Assembly (NCBI GenBank): GCA_947396885.1
Contig: OX377205.1
Location: forward strand, 52,436,676 to 52,500,675
Length of the DNA stretch: 64,000 nt
Source of the DNA: Heligmosomoides polygyrus polygyrus
Lineage: Eukaryota; Nematoda; Chromadorea; Rhabditida; Heligmosomidae
Direction: 5' to 3'
Shown: piece by piece, positions 9,239 to 18,630 of the stretch
Layout of the letters: every line of letters begins with the position of its first letter
Position numbering within the stretch: position 1 is the first letter of the stretch
Translations under genes and position numbers: made by a program
Notes under the pieces: model-generated
What the model was told of the DNA's origin: nothing
What the model saw: only the letters and a program-made list of their open reading frames with translations
Database searches by the model: none

Positions 9239-9360
9239 ACACCACCTGCTGACTGCCCTCCCTCTGCCGATCTCGCACTAGTGAGCTACATCGCAGCCAA
9301 TGAGCACTCGGTCCGCAGCTCGTCGGAACTGCTCCAAGTTGGCTCCGCAGCAAAACGTCT

Positions 9361-9444
9361 TGTCATCCGCAGGATTCGAACCTGCGCCCTCCGAAGAGGA
9401 TTGCGACCTGAACGCAGCGCCTTAGACCACTCGGCCAGAATGAC
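9361..9444 (-). tRNA. tRNA-Leu (CAG), A43
   Basis: A43; EG/LN. Would be reached by read-through from 9567-9650. Confidence 0.85.
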
Positions 9445-9566
9445 ACACCACCTGCTGACTGCCCTCCCTCTGCCGAACTCGCACTAGTGGGCTACATCGC
9501 AGCCAATGAGCACTCGGTCCGCAGCTCGTCGGATCTGCTCCAAGTTGGCTCCACAGCAATACGTGT

Positions 9567-9650
9567 TGTCATCCGCAGGATTCGAACCTGCGCCCTCCGA
9601 AGAGGACTGCGACCTGAACGCAGCGCCTTAGACCACTCGGCCAGAATGAC
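9567..9650 (-). tRNA. tRNA-Leu (CAG), terminator lost
   Basis: Consensus body, but the trailer reads ACACGTATTG: TTTT is TATT. No other T run of four before the next gene; DA/PN. Confidence 0.9.
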
Positions 9651-9772
9651 ACATCATCCGCTGATTGCCCTCCCTCTGCCGAACTCGCACTATTGAGCTA
9701 CATCGCAGCCAATGAGCACTCGGTCCGCAGCTCGTCGTATCTGCTCCAAGTTGGCTCCGCAGCAAAACGTCT

Positions 9773-9856
9773 TGTCATCCGCAGGATTCGAACCTGCGCC
9801 CTCCGAAGAGGACTGCGACCTGAACGCAGCGCCTTAGACCACTCGGCCAGAATGAC
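9773..9856 (-). tRNA. tRNA-Leu (CAG)
   Basis: Consensus body; YG/LI; tcacactag before the next unit. Confidence 0.92.
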
Positions 9857-9978
9857 ACACCACCTGCTGACTGCCCTCCCTCTGCCGATCTCACACTAGT
9901 GAGCTACATCGCAGCCAATGAGCACTCGGTCCGCAGCTCGTCGGAACTGCTCCAAGTTGGCTCCGCAGCAAAACGTCT

Positions 9979-10062
9979 TGTCATCCGCAGGATACGAACC
10001 TGCGCCCTCCGAAGAGGACTGCGACCTGAACGCAGCGCCTTAGACCACTCGGCCAGAATGAC
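9979..10062 (-). tRNA. tRNA-Leu (CAG), U58 variant
   Basis: U58; leader cacctcatccgatg; EG/MN. Confidence 0.75.
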
Positions 10063-10184
10063 ACCTCATCCGATGACTGCCCTCCCTCTGCCGAACTCGC
10101 ACTAGTGAGCTACATCGCAGCCAATGAGCACTCGGTCCGCAGCTCGTCGGAACTGCTCCAAGTCGGCTCCGCAGCAAAACGTCT

Positions 10185-10268
10185 TGTCCTCCGCAGGATA
10201 CGAACCTGCGCCCTCCGAAGAGGACTGCGACCTGAACGCAGCGCCTTAGACCACTCGGCCAGAATGAC
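10185..10268 (-). tRNA. tRNA-Leu (CAG), U58 and G69
   Basis: U58 plus G69, an A4·G69 acceptor mismatch; EG/LI. Probably impaired. Confidence 0.7.
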
Positions 10269-10390
10269 ACACCACCTGCTGACTGCTCTCCCTCTGCCGA
10301 TCTCGCACTAGTGGGCTACATCGCAGCCAATGAGCACTCGGTCCGCAGCTCGTCGGATCTGCTCCAAGTTGGCTCCACAGCAATACGTGT

Positions 10391-10474
10391 TGTCATCCGC
10401 AGGATTCGAACCTGCGCCCTCCGAAGAGGACTGCGACCTGAACGCAGCGCCTTAGACCACTCGGCCAGAATGAC
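10391..10474 (-). tRNA. tRNA-Leu (CAG), terminator lost
   Basis: Consensus body; TATT in place of TTTT, same form as 9567-9650; DA/PI. Confidence 0.9.
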
Positions 10475-10596
10475 ACATCATCCGCTGACTGCCCTCCCTC
10501 AGCCGATCTCGCACTAGTGAGCTACATCGCAGCCAATGAGCACTCGGTCCGCAGCTCGTCGGATCTGCTCCAAGTTGGCTCCACAGCAAAACGTCT

Positions 10597-10680
10597 TGTC
10601 ATCCGCAGGATTCGAACCTGCGCCCTCCGAAGAGGACTGCGACCTGAACGCAGCGCCTTAGACCACTCGGCCAGAATGAC
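10597..10680 (-). tRNA. tRNA-Leu (CAG)
   Basis: Consensus body; DA/PI. Confidence 0.92.
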
Positions 10681-10802
10681 ACATCATCCGCTGACTGCCC
10701 TCCCTCTGCCGATCTCGCACTAGTGAGCTACATCGCAGCCAATGAGCACTCGGTCCGCAGCTCGTCGTATCTGCTCCAAGTTGGCTCCGCAGCAAAACGT
10801 CT

Positions 10803-10886
10803 TGTCATCCGCAGGATTCGAACCTGCGCCCTCCGAAGAGGACTGCGACCTAAACGCAGCGCCTTAGACCACTCGGCCAGAATGAC
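10803..10886 (-). tRNA. tRNA-Leu (UAG), anticodon switched
   Basis: C34 is U, so the anticodon is UAG, which reads CUA (Leu). The rest of the body is consensus, with both boxes and TTTT intact. Leader catatcatccgctg; YG/PN. A single-base origin from the CAG form is inferred from the otherwise identical sequence. Confidence 0.88.
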
Positions 10887-11008
10887 ATATCATCCGCTGA
10901 CTGCCCTCCCTCTGCCGAACTCGCACTAGTGAGCTACATCGCAGCCAATGAGCACTCGGTCCGCATCTCGTCGGAACTGCTCCAAGTTGGCTCCGCAGCA
11001 AAACGTCT

Positions 11009-11092
11009 TGTCATCCGCAGGATTCGAACCTGCGCCCTCCGAAGAGGACTGCGACCTGAACGCAGGGCCTTAGACCACTCGGCCAGAATGAC
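11009..11092 (-). tRNA. tRNA-Leu (CAG), C26
   Basis: C26; spacer cgcatctcg; EG/LI. Confidence 0.88.
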
Positions 11093-11214
11093 ACACCACC
11101 TGCTGACTGCCCTCCCTCTGCCGATCTCGCACTAGTGAGCTACATCGCAGCCAATGAGCACTCGGTCCGCAGCTCGTCGGAACTGCTCCAAGTTGGCTCC
11201 GCAGCAAAACGTCT

Positions 11215-11298
11215 TGTCATCCGCAGGACTCGAACCTGCGCCCTCCGAAGAGGACTGCGACCTGAACGCAGCGCCTTCGACCACTCGGCCAGAATGAC
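11215..11298 (-). tRNA. tRNA-Leu (CAG), G59 and G20b
   Basis: G59 and a D-loop U to G change; EG/LI. Confidence 0.88.
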
Positions 11299-11420
11299 AC
11301 ACCACCTGCTGACTGCCCTCCCTCTGCCGATCTCGCACTAGTGAGCTACATCGCAGCCAATGAGCACTCGGTCCGCAGCTCGTCGGAACTGCTTCAAGTT
11401 GGCTCCGCAGCAAAACGTCT

Positions 11421-11504
11421 TGTCATCCGCAGGATTCGAACCTGGGCCCTCCGAAGAGGACTGCGACCTGAACGCAGCGCCCTAGACCACTCGGCCAGAA
11501 TGAC
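11421..11504 (-). tRNA. tRNA-Leu (CAG), C49 and G22
   Basis: C49 gives C·C at the outer T-stem pair; G22 in the D arm; EG/PN. Confidence 0.8.
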
Positions 11505-11626
11505 ACATCATCCGCTGACTGCCCTCCCTCTGCCGAACTCGCACTAGTGAGCTACATCGCAGCCAATGAGCACTCGGTCCGCAGCTCGTCGGATCTGCTC
11601 CAAGTTGGCTCCACAGCAAAACGTCT

Positions 11627-11710
11627 TGTCATCCGCAGGATTCGAACCTGCGCCCTCCGAAGAGGACTGCGACCTGAACGCAGGGCCTTAGACCACTCGG
11701 CCAGAATGAC
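11627..11710 (-). tRNA. tRNA-Leu (CAG), C26
   Basis: C26; DA/LI. Confidence 0.88.
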
Positions 11711-11832
11711 ACACCACCTGCTGACTGCCCTCCCTCTGCCGATCTCGCACTAGTGAGCTACATCGCAGCCAATGAGCACTCGGTCCGCAGCTCGTCGGAT
11801 CTGCTCCAAGTTGGCTCCACAGCAAAACGTCT

Positions 11833-11916
11833 TGTCATCCGCAGGATTCGAACCTGCGCCCTCCGAAGAGGACTGCGACCTGAACGCAGCGCCTTAGACC
11901 ACTCGGCCAGAATGAC
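11833..11916 (-). tRNA. tRNA-Leu (CAG)
   Basis: Consensus body; DA/LN. Confidence 0.92.
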
Positions 11917-12038
11917 ACACCACCTGCTGACTGCCCTCCCTCTGCCGAACTCGCACTAGTGAGCTACATCGCAGCCAATGAGCACTCGGTCCGCAGCTCG
12001 TCGGATCTGCTCCAAGTTGGCTCCACAGCAAAACGTCT

Positions 12039-12122
12039 TGTCATCCGCAGGATTCGAACCTGCGCCCTCCGAAGAGGACTGCGACCTGAACGCAGCGCCT
12101 TAGACCACTCGGCCAGAATGAC
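12039..12122 (-). tRNA. tRNA-Leu (CAG)
   Basis: Consensus body; DA/LI. Confidence 0.92.
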
Positions 12123-12244
12123 ACACCACCTGCTGACTGCCCTCCCTCTGCCGATCTCGCACTAGTGAGCTACATCGCAGCCAATGAGCACTCGGTCCGC
12201 AGCTCGTCGGATCTGCTCCAAGTTGGCTCCACAGCAAAACGTCT

Positions 12245-12328
12245 TGTCATCCGCAGGATTCGAACCTGCGCCCTCCGAAGAGGACTGCGACCTGAACGCA
12301 GCGCCTTAGACCACTCGGCCAGAATGAC
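12245..12328 (-). tRNA. tRNA-Leu (CAG)
   Basis: Consensus body; DA/LI. Confidence 0.92.
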
Positions 12329-12450
12329 ACACCACCTGCTGACTGCCCTCCCTCTGCCGATCTCGCACTAGTGAGCTACATCGCAGCCAATGAGCACTCG
12401 GTCCGCAGCTCGTCGGATCTGCTCCAAGTTGGCTCCACAGCAAAACGTCT

Positions 12451-12534
12451 TGTCATCCGCAGGATTCGAACCTGCGCCCTCCGAAGAGGACTGCGACCTG
12501 AACGCAGGGCCTTAGACCACTCGGCCAGAATGAC
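12451..12534 (-). tRNA. tRNA-Leu (CAG), C26
   Basis: C26; DA/LI. Confidence 0.88.
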
Positions 12535-12656
12535 ACACCACCTGCTGACTGCCCTCCCTCTGCCGATCTCGCACTAGTGAGCTACATCGCAGCCAATGAG
12601 CACTCGGTCCGCAGCTCGTCGGAACTGCTCCAAGTTGGCTCCGCAGCAAAACGTCT

Positions 12657-12740
12657 TGTCATCCGCAGGATTCGAACCTGCGCCCTCCGAAGAGGACTGC
12701 GACCTGAACGCAGCGCCTTAGACCACTCGGCCAGAATGAC
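12657..12740 (-). tRNA. tRNA-Leu (CAG)
   Basis: Consensus body; leader gaactggcactag; EG/PN. Confidence 0.92.
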
Positions 12741-12862
12741 ACATCATCCGCTGACTGCCCTCCCTCTGCCGAACTGGCACTAGTGAGCTACATCGCAGCC
12801 AATGAGCACTCGGTCCGCAGCTCGTCGGAACTGCTTCAAGTTGGCTCCGCAGCAAAACGTCT

Positions 12863-12946
12863 TGTCATCCGCAGGATTCGAACCTGCGCCCTCCGAAGAG
12901 GACTGCGACCTGAAAGCAGCGCCTTAGACCTCTCGGCCAGAATGAC
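12863..12946 (-). tRNA. tRNA-Leu (CAG), type A (U31, A16)
   Basis: U31 gives U·C at anticodon-stem pair 31-39; A16 in the D loop; EG/PN. Confidence 0.82.
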
Positions 12947-13068
12947 ACATCATCCGCTGACTGCCCTCCCTCTGCCGAACTCGCACTAGTGAGCTACATC
13001 GCAGCCAATGAGCACTCGGTCCGCAGCTCGTCGGAACTGCTCCAAGTTGGCTCCGCAGCAAAACGTCT

Positions 13069-13152
13069 TGTCATCCGCAGGACTCGAACCTGCGCCCTCC
13101 AAAGAGGACTGCGACCTGAACGCAGCGCCTTAGACCACTCGGCCAGAATGAC
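13069..13152 (-). tRNA. tRNA-Leu (CAG), type B (G59, UUUG loop)
   Basis: G59; variable loop UUUG instead of UUCG; EG/LI. Confidence 0.9.
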
Positions 13153-13274
13153 ACACCACCTGCTGACTGCCCTCCCTCTGCCGATCTCGCACTAGTGAGC
13201 TACATCGCAGCCAATGAGCACTCGGTCCGCAGCTCGTCGGAACTGCTTCAAGTTGGCTCCGCAGCAAAACGTCT

Positions 13275-13358
13275 TGTCATCCGCAGGATTCGAACCTGCG
13301 CCCTCCGAAGAGGACTGCGACCTGAAAGCAGCGCCTTAGACCTCTCGGCCAGAATGAC
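13275..13358 (-). tRNA. tRNA-Leu (CAG), type A
   Basis: U31, A16; EG/PI. Confidence 0.82.
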
Positions 13359-13480
13359 ACATCATCCGCTGACTGCCCTCCCTCTGCCGATCTCGCACTA
13401 GTGAGCTACATCGCAGCCAATGAGCACTCGGTCCGCAGCTCGTCGGAACTGCTCCAAGTTGGCTCCGCAGCAAAACGTCT

Positions 13481-13564
13481 TGTCATCCGCAGGACTCGAA
13501 CCTGCGCCCTCCAAAGAGGACTGCGACCTGAACGCAGCGCCTTAGACAACTCGGCCAGAATGAC
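13481..13564 (-). tRNA. tRNA-Leu (CAG), type B with U18
   Basis: G59, UUUG loop; U18 replaces invariant G18; EG/PN. Confidence 0.8.
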
Positions 13565-13686
13565 ACATCATCCGCTGACTGCCCTCCCTCTGCCGAACTC
13601 GCACTAGTGAGCTACATCGCAGCCAATGAGCACTCGGTCCGCAGCTCGTCGGAACTGCTTCAAGTTGGCTCCGCAGCAAAACGTCT

Positions 13687-13770
13687 TGTCATCCGCAGGA
13701 TTCGAACCTGCGCCCTCCGAAGAGGACTGCGACCTGAAAGCAGCGCCTTAGACCTCTCGGCCAGAATGAC
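13687..13770 (-). tRNA. tRNA-Leu (CAG), type A
   Basis: U31, A16; EG/PN. Confidence 0.82.
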
Positions 13771-13892
13771 ACATCATCCGCTGACTGCCCTCCCTCTGCC
13801 GAACTCGCACTAGTGAGCTACATCGCAGCCAATGAGCACTCGGTCCGCAGCTCGTCGGAACTGCTCCAAGTTGGCTCCGCAGCAAAACGTCT

Positions 13893-13976
13893 TGTCATCC
13901 GCAGGACTCGAACCTGCGCCCTCCAAAGAGGACTGCGACCTGAACGCAGCGCCTTAGACCACTCGGCCAGAATGAC
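13893..13976 (-). tRNA. tRNA-Leu (CAG), type B
   Basis: G59, UUUG loop; EG/LI. Confidence 0.9.
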
Positions 13977-14098
13977 ACACCACCTGCTGACTGCCCTCCC
14001 TCTGCCGATCTCGCACTAGTGAGCTACATCGCAGCCAATGAGCACTCGGTCCGCAGCTCGTCGGAACTGCTCCAAGTTGGCTCCGCAGCAAAACGTCT

Positions 14099-14182
14099 TG
14101 TCATCCGCAGGACTCGAACCTGCGCCCTCCAAAGAGGACTGCGACCTGAACGCAGCGCCTTAGACCTCTCGGCCAGAATGAC
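14099..14182 (-). tRNA. tRNA-Leu (CAG), B/A chimera
   Basis: 3' half is type B (G59, UUUG loop), 5' half has the type A base A16 without U31; EG/PI. Looks like an exchange inside the gene. Confidence 0.88.
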
Positions 14183-14304
14183 ACATCATCCGCTGACTGC
14201 CCTCCCTCTGCCGATCTCGCACTAGTGAGCTACATCGCAGCCAATGAGCACTCGGTCCGCAGCTCGTCGGAACTGCTTCAAGTTGGCTCCGCAGCAAAAC
14301 GTCT

Positions 14305-14388
14305 TGTCATCCGCAGGATTCGAACCTGCGCCCTCCGAAGAGGACTGCGACCTGAAAGCAGCGCCTTAGACCTCTCGGCCAGAATGAC
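14305..14388 (-). tRNA. tRNA-Leu (CAG), type A
   Basis: U31, A16; EG/PI. Confidence 0.82.
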
Positions 14389-14510
14389 ACATCATCCGCT
14401 GACTGCCCTCCCTCTGCCGATCTCGCACTAGTGAGCTACATCGCAGCCAATGAGCACTCGGTCCGCAGCTCGTCGGAACTGCTCCAAGTTGGCTCCGCAG
14501 CAAAACGTCT

Positions 14511-14594
14511 TGTCATCCGCAGGACTCGAACCTGCGCCCTCCAAAGAGGACTGCGACCTGAACGCAGCGCCTTAGACAACTCGGCCAGAATGAC
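14511..14594 (-). tRNA. tRNA-Leu (CAG), type B with U18
   Basis: G59, UUUG loop, U18; EG/PN. Confidence 0.8.
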
Positions 14595-14716
14595 ACATCA
14601 TCCGCTGACTGCCCTCCCTCTGCCGAACTCGCACTAGTGAGCTACATCGCAGCCAATGAGCACTCGGTCCGCAGCTCGTCGGAACTGCTCCAAGTTGGCT
14701 CCGCAGCAAAACGTCT

Positions 14717-14800
14717 TGTCATCCGCAGGACTCGAACCTGCGCCCTCCAAAGAGGACTGCGACCTGAACGCAGCGCCTTAGACCACTCGGCCAGAATGAC
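14717..14800 (-). tRNA. tRNA-Leu (CAG), type B
   Basis: G59, UUUG loop; EG/LI. Confidence 0.9.
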
Positions 14801-14922
14801 ACACCACCTGCTGACTGCCCTCCCTCTGCCGATCTCGCACTAGTGAGCTACATCGCAGCCAATGAGCACTCGGTCCGCAGCTCGTCGGAACTGCTTCAAG
14901 TTGGCTCCGCAGCAAAACGTCT

Positions 14923-15006
14923 TGTCATCCGCAGGATTCGAACCTGCGCCCTCCGAAGAGGACTGCGACCTGAAAGCAGCGCCTTAGACCTCTCGGCCAG
15001 AATGAC
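14923..15006 (-). tRNA. tRNA-Leu (CAG), type A
   Basis: U31, A16; EG/PI. Confidence 0.82.
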
Positions 15007-15128
15007 ACATCATCCGCTGACTGCCCTCCCTCTGCCGATCTCGCACTAGTGAGCTACATCGCAGCCAATGAGCACTCGGTCCGCAGCTCGTCGGAACTGC
15101 TCCAAGTTGGCTCCGCAGCAAAACGTCT

Positions 15129-15212
15129 TGTCATCCGCAGGACTCGAACCTGCGCCCTCCAAAGAGGACTGCGACCTGAACGCAGCGCCTTAGACAACTC
15201 GGCCAGAATGAC
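15129..15212 (-). tRNA. tRNA-Leu (CAG), type B with U18
   Basis: G59, UUUG loop, U18; EG/PN. Confidence 0.8.
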
Positions 15213-15334
15213 ACATCATCCGCTGACTGCCCTCCCTCTGCCGAACTCGCACTAGTGAGCTACATCGCAGCCAATGAGCACTCGGTCCGCAGCTCGTCGG
15301 AACTGCTTCAAGTTGGCTCCGCAGCAAAACGTCT

Positions 15335-15418
15335 TGTCATCCGCAGGATTCGAACCTGCGCCCTCCGAAGAGGACTGCGACCTGAAAGCAGCGCCTTAGA
15401 CCTCTCGGCCAGAATGAC
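15335..15418 (-). tRNA. tRNA-Leu (CAG), type A
   Basis: U31, A16; EG/PN. Confidence 0.82.
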
Positions 15419-15540
15419 ACATCATCCGCTGACTGCCCTCCCTCTGCCGAACTCGCACTAGTGAGCTACATCGCAGCCAATGAGCACTCGGTCCGCAGCT
15501 CGTCGGAACTGCTCCAAGTTGGCTCCGCAGCAAAACGTCT

Positions 15541-15624
15541 TGTCATCCGCAGGACTCGAACCTGCGCCCTCCAAAGAGGACTGCGACCTGAACGCAGCGC
15601 CTTAGACCACTCGGCCAGAATGAC
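15541..15624 (-). tRNA. tRNA-Leu (CAG), type B
   Basis: G59, UUUG loop; EG/PI. Confidence 0.9.
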
Positions 15625-15746
15625 ACATCATCCGCTGACTGCCCTCCCTCTGCCGATCTCGCACTAGTGAGCTACATCGCAGCCAATGAGCACTCGGTCC
15701 GCAGCTCGTCGGAACTGCTCCAAGTTGGCTCCGCAGCAAAACGTCT

Positions 15747-15830
15747 TGTCATCCGCAGGACTCGAACCTGCGCCCTCCAAAGAGGACTGCGACCTGAACG
15801 CAGCGCCTTAGACAACTCGGCCAGAATGAC
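15747..15830 (-). tRNA. tRNA-Leu (CAG), type B with U18
   Basis: G59, UUUG loop, U18; EG/PN. Confidence 0.8.
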
Positions 15831-15952
15831 ACATCATCCGCTGACTGCCCTCCCTCTGCCGAACTCGCACTAGTGAGCTACATCGCAGCCAATGAGCACT
15901 CGGTCCGCAGCTCGTCGGAACTGCTTCAAGTTGGCTCCGCAGCAAAACGTCT

Positions 15953-16036
15953 TGTCATCCGCAGGATTCGAACCTGCGCCCTCCGAAGAGGACTGCGACC
16001 TGAAAGCAGCGCCTTAGACCTCTCGGCCAGAATGAC
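15953..16036 (-). tRNA. tRNA-Leu (CAG), type A
   Basis: U31, A16; EG/PI. Last type A copy. Confidence 0.82.
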
Positions 16037-16158
16037 ACATCATCCGCTGACTGCCCTCCCTCTGCCGATCTCGCACTAGTGAGCTACATCGCAGCCAATG
16101 AGCACTCGGTCCGCAGCTCGTCGGAACTGCTTCAAGTTGGCTCCGCAGCAAAACGTCT

Positions 16159-16242
16159 TGTCATCCGCAGGATTCGAACCTGCGCCCTCCGAAGAGGACT
16201 GCGACCTGAACGCAGGGCCTTAGACCACTCGGCCAGAATGAC
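16159..16242 (-). tRNA. tRNA-Leu (CAG), C26
   Basis: C26; spacer cttcaag; EG/LI. Confidence 0.88.
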
Positions 16243-16364
16243 ACACCACCTGCTGACTGCCCTCCCTCTGCCGATCTCGCACTAGTGAGCTACATCGCAG
16301 CCAATGAGCACTCGGTCCGCAGCTCGTCGGAACTGCTTCAAGTTGGCTCCGCAGCAAAACGTCT

Positions 16365-16448
16365 TGTCATCCGCAGGATTCGAACCTGCGCCCTCCGAAG
16401 AGGACTGCGACCTAAACGCAGCGCCTTAGACCACTCGGCCAGAATGAC
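16365..16448 (-). tRNA. tRNA-Leu (UAG), anticodon switched
   Basis: Second UAG copy: U34, otherwise consensus, with the same catatcatccgctg leader as 10803-10886 but an E-type cttcaag spacer; EG/PN. Confidence 0.88.
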
Positions 16449-16570
16449 ATATCATCCGCTGACTGCCCTCCCTCTGCCGAACTCGCACTAGTGAGCTACA
16501 TCGCAGCCAATGAGCACTCGGTCCGCATCTCGTCGGAACTGCTCCAAGTTGGCTCCGCAGCAAAACGTCT

Positions 16571-16654
16571 TGTCATCCGCAGGACTCGAACCTGCGCCCT
16601 CCGAAGAGGACTGCGACCTGAACGCAGCGCCTTCGACCACTCGGCCAGAATGAC
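16571..16654 (-). tRNA. tRNA-Leu (CAG), G59 and G20b
   Basis: Gene matches the copy at 11215-11298 while the spacer cgcatctcg matches the unit at 10929: a fusion unit; EG/LI. Confidence 0.88.
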
Positions 16655-16776
16655 ACACCACCTGCTGACTGCCCTCCCTCTGCCGATCTCGCACTAGTGA
16701 GCTACATCGCAGCCAATGAGCACTCGGTCCGCAGCTCGTCGGAACTGCTTCAAGTTGGCTCCGCAGCAAAACGTCT

Positions 16777-16860
16777 TGTCATCCGCAGGATTCGAACCTG
16801 CGCCCTCCGAAGAGGACTGCGACCTGAACGCAGCGCCCTAGACCACTCGGCCAGAATGAC
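16777..16860 (-). tRNA. tRNA-Leu (CAG), G22
   Basis: G22 (G13·G22); EG/PN. Lacks the C49 of its relative at 11421-11504. Confidence 0.88.
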
Positions 16861-16982
16861 ACATCATCCGCTGACTGCCCTCCCTCTGCCGAACTCGCAC
16901 TAGTGAGCTACATCGCAGCCAATGAGCACTCGGTCCGCAGCTCGTCGGATCTGCTCCAAGTTGGCTCCACAGCAAAACGTCT

Positions 16983-17066
16983 TGTCATCCGCAGGATTCG
17001 AACCTGCGCCCTCCGAAGAGGACTGCGACCTGAACGCAGGGCCTTAGACCACTCGGCCAGAATGAC
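16983..17066 (-). tRNA. tRNA-Leu (CAG), C26
   Basis: C26; DA/LI. Confidence 0.88.
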
Positions 17067-17188
17067 ACACCACCTGCTGACTGCCCTCCCTCTGCCGATC
17101 TCGCACTAGTGAGCTACATCGCAGCCAATGAGCACTCGGTCCGCAGCTCGTCGGATCTGCTCCAAGTTGGCTCCACAGCAAAACGTCT

Positions 17189-17272
17189 TGTCATCCGCAG
17201 GATTCGAACCTGCGCCCTCCGAAGAGGACTGCGACCTGAACGCAGCGCCTTAGACCACTCGGCCAGAATGAC
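17189..17272 (-). tRNA. tRNA-Leu (CAG)
   Basis: Consensus body; DA/LN. Confidence 0.92.
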
Positions 17273-17394
17273 ACACCACCTGCTGACTGCCCTCCCTCTG
17301 CCGAACTCGCACTAGTGAGCTACATCGCAGCCAATGAGCACTCGGTCCGCAGCTCGTCGGATCTGCTCCAAGTTGGCTCCACAGCAAAACGTCT

Positions 17395-17478
17395 TGTCAT
17401 CCGCAGGATTCGAACCTGCGCCCTCCGAAGAGGACTGCGACCTGAACGCAGCGCCTTAGACCACTCGGCCAGAATGAC
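17395..17478 (-). tRNA. tRNA-Leu (CAG)
   Basis: Consensus body; DA/PN. Confidence 0.92.
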
Positions 17479-17600
17479 ACATCATCCGCTGACTGCCCTC
17501 CCTCTGCCGAACTCGCACTAGTGAGCTACATCGCAGCCAATGAGCACTCGGTCCGCAGCTCGTCGGATCTGCTCCAAGTTGGCTCCACAGCAAAACGTCT

Positions 17601-17684
17601 TGTCATCCGCAGGATTCGAACCTGCGCCCTCCGAAGAGGACTGCGACCTGAACGCAGGGCCTTAGACCACTCGGCCAGAATGAC
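17601..17684 (-). tRNA. tRNA-Leu (CAG), C26
   Basis: C26; DA/LI. Confidence 0.88.
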
Positions 17685-17806
17685 ACACCACCTGCTGACT
17701 GCCCTCCCTCTGCCGATCTCGCACTAGTGAGCTACATCGCAGCCAATGAGCACTCGGTCCGCAGCTCGTCGGATCTGCTCCAAGTTGGCTCCACAGCAAA
17801 ACGTCT

Positions 17807-17890
17807 TGTCATCCGCAGGATTCGAACCTGCGCCCTCCGAAGAGGACTGCGACCTGAACGCAGCGCCTTAGACCACTCGGCCAGAATGAC
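17807..17890 (-). tRNA. tRNA-Leu (CAG)
   Basis: Consensus body; DA/LN. Confidence 0.92.
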
Positions 17891-18012
17891 ACACCACCTG
17901 CTGACTGCCCTCCCTCTGCCGAACTCGCACTAGTGAGCTACATCGCAGCCAATGAGCACTCGGTCCGCAGCTCGTCGGATCTGCTCCAAGTTGGCTCCAC
18001 AGCAAAACGTCT

Positions 18013-18096
18013 TGTCATCCGCAGGATTCGAACCTGCGCCCTCCGAAGAGGATTGCGACCTGAACGCAGCGCCTTAGACCACTCGGCCAGAATGAC
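18013..18096 (-). tRNA. tRNA-Leu (CAG), A43
   Basis: A43, far from the main A43 cluster; DA/LI. Confidence 0.85.
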
Positions 18097-18218
18097 ACAC
18101 CACCTGCTGACTGCCCTCCCTCTGCCGATCTCGCACTAGTGAGCTACATCGCAGCCAATGAGCACTCGGTCCGCAGCTCGTCGGATCTGCTCCAAGTTGG
18201 CTCCACAGCAAAACGTCT

Positions 18219-18302
18219 TGTCATCCGCAGGATTCGAACCTGCGCCCTCCGAAGAGGACTGCGACCTGAACGCAGCGCCTTAGACCACTCGGCCAGAATG
18301 AC
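18219..18302 (-). tRNA. tRNA-Leu (CAG)
   Basis: Consensus body; DA/LI. Confidence 0.92.
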
Positions 18303-18424
18303 ACACCACCTGCTGACTGCCCTCCCTCTGCCGATCTCGCACTAGTGAGCTACATCGCAGCCAATGAGCACTCGGTCCGCAGCTCGTCGGAACTGCTTCA
18401 AGTTGGCTCCGCAGCAAAACGTCT

Positions 18425-18508
18425 TGTCATCCGCAGGATTCGAACCTGCGCCCTCCGAAGAGGACTGCTACCTGAACGCAGGGCCATAGACCACTCGGCC
18501 AGAATGAC
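18425..18508 (-). tRNA. tRNA-Leu (CAG), A39, C26 and U22
   Basis: A39 breaks anticodon-stem pair 31-39 (G·A); C26; U22; EG/LI. Probably impaired. Confidence 0.72.
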
Positions 18509-18630
18509 ACACCACCTGCTGACTGCCCTCCCTCTGCCGATCTCGCACTAGTGAGCTACATCGCAGCCAATGAGCACTCGGTCCGCAGCTCGTCGGAACT
18601 GCTCCAAGTTGGCTTCGCAGCAAAACGTCT

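Larger units (their letters stand above)
10723..12576 (-). repeat. block duplicated at 16285-18344
   Basis: Unit order UAG anticodon, C26 with the cgcatctcg head, G59/G20b, G22, then D-type units with and without C26 recurs 27 units away (5562 bp). The second copy has lost one unit by fusion and differs at single bases. Confidence 0.85.
12783..16078 (-). repeat. 16-unit block of alternating A/B types (412-bp dimer)
   Basis: Type A has U31 and A16. Type B has G59 and a UUUG variable loop. Order from 12783: A B A B A B A/B-chimera A B B A B A B B A. The types are confined to this block. Some B units also carry U18. Confidence 0.85.
16285..18344 (-). repeat. diverged second copy of the 10723-12576 block
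   Basis: Shares the UAG-anticodon unit, the catatcatc leader change, the G20b unit, the G22 unit and the C26/D-type series with the upstream block. Unit 16491 joins the head of one upstream unit to the gene of the next. Confidence 0.85.

Noticed and set aside
11132..11413. Minus-strand open frames of 60-93 aa
   Set aside because: They span a tRNA gene plus spacer and appear only where a point change removes a stop. No coding signature.
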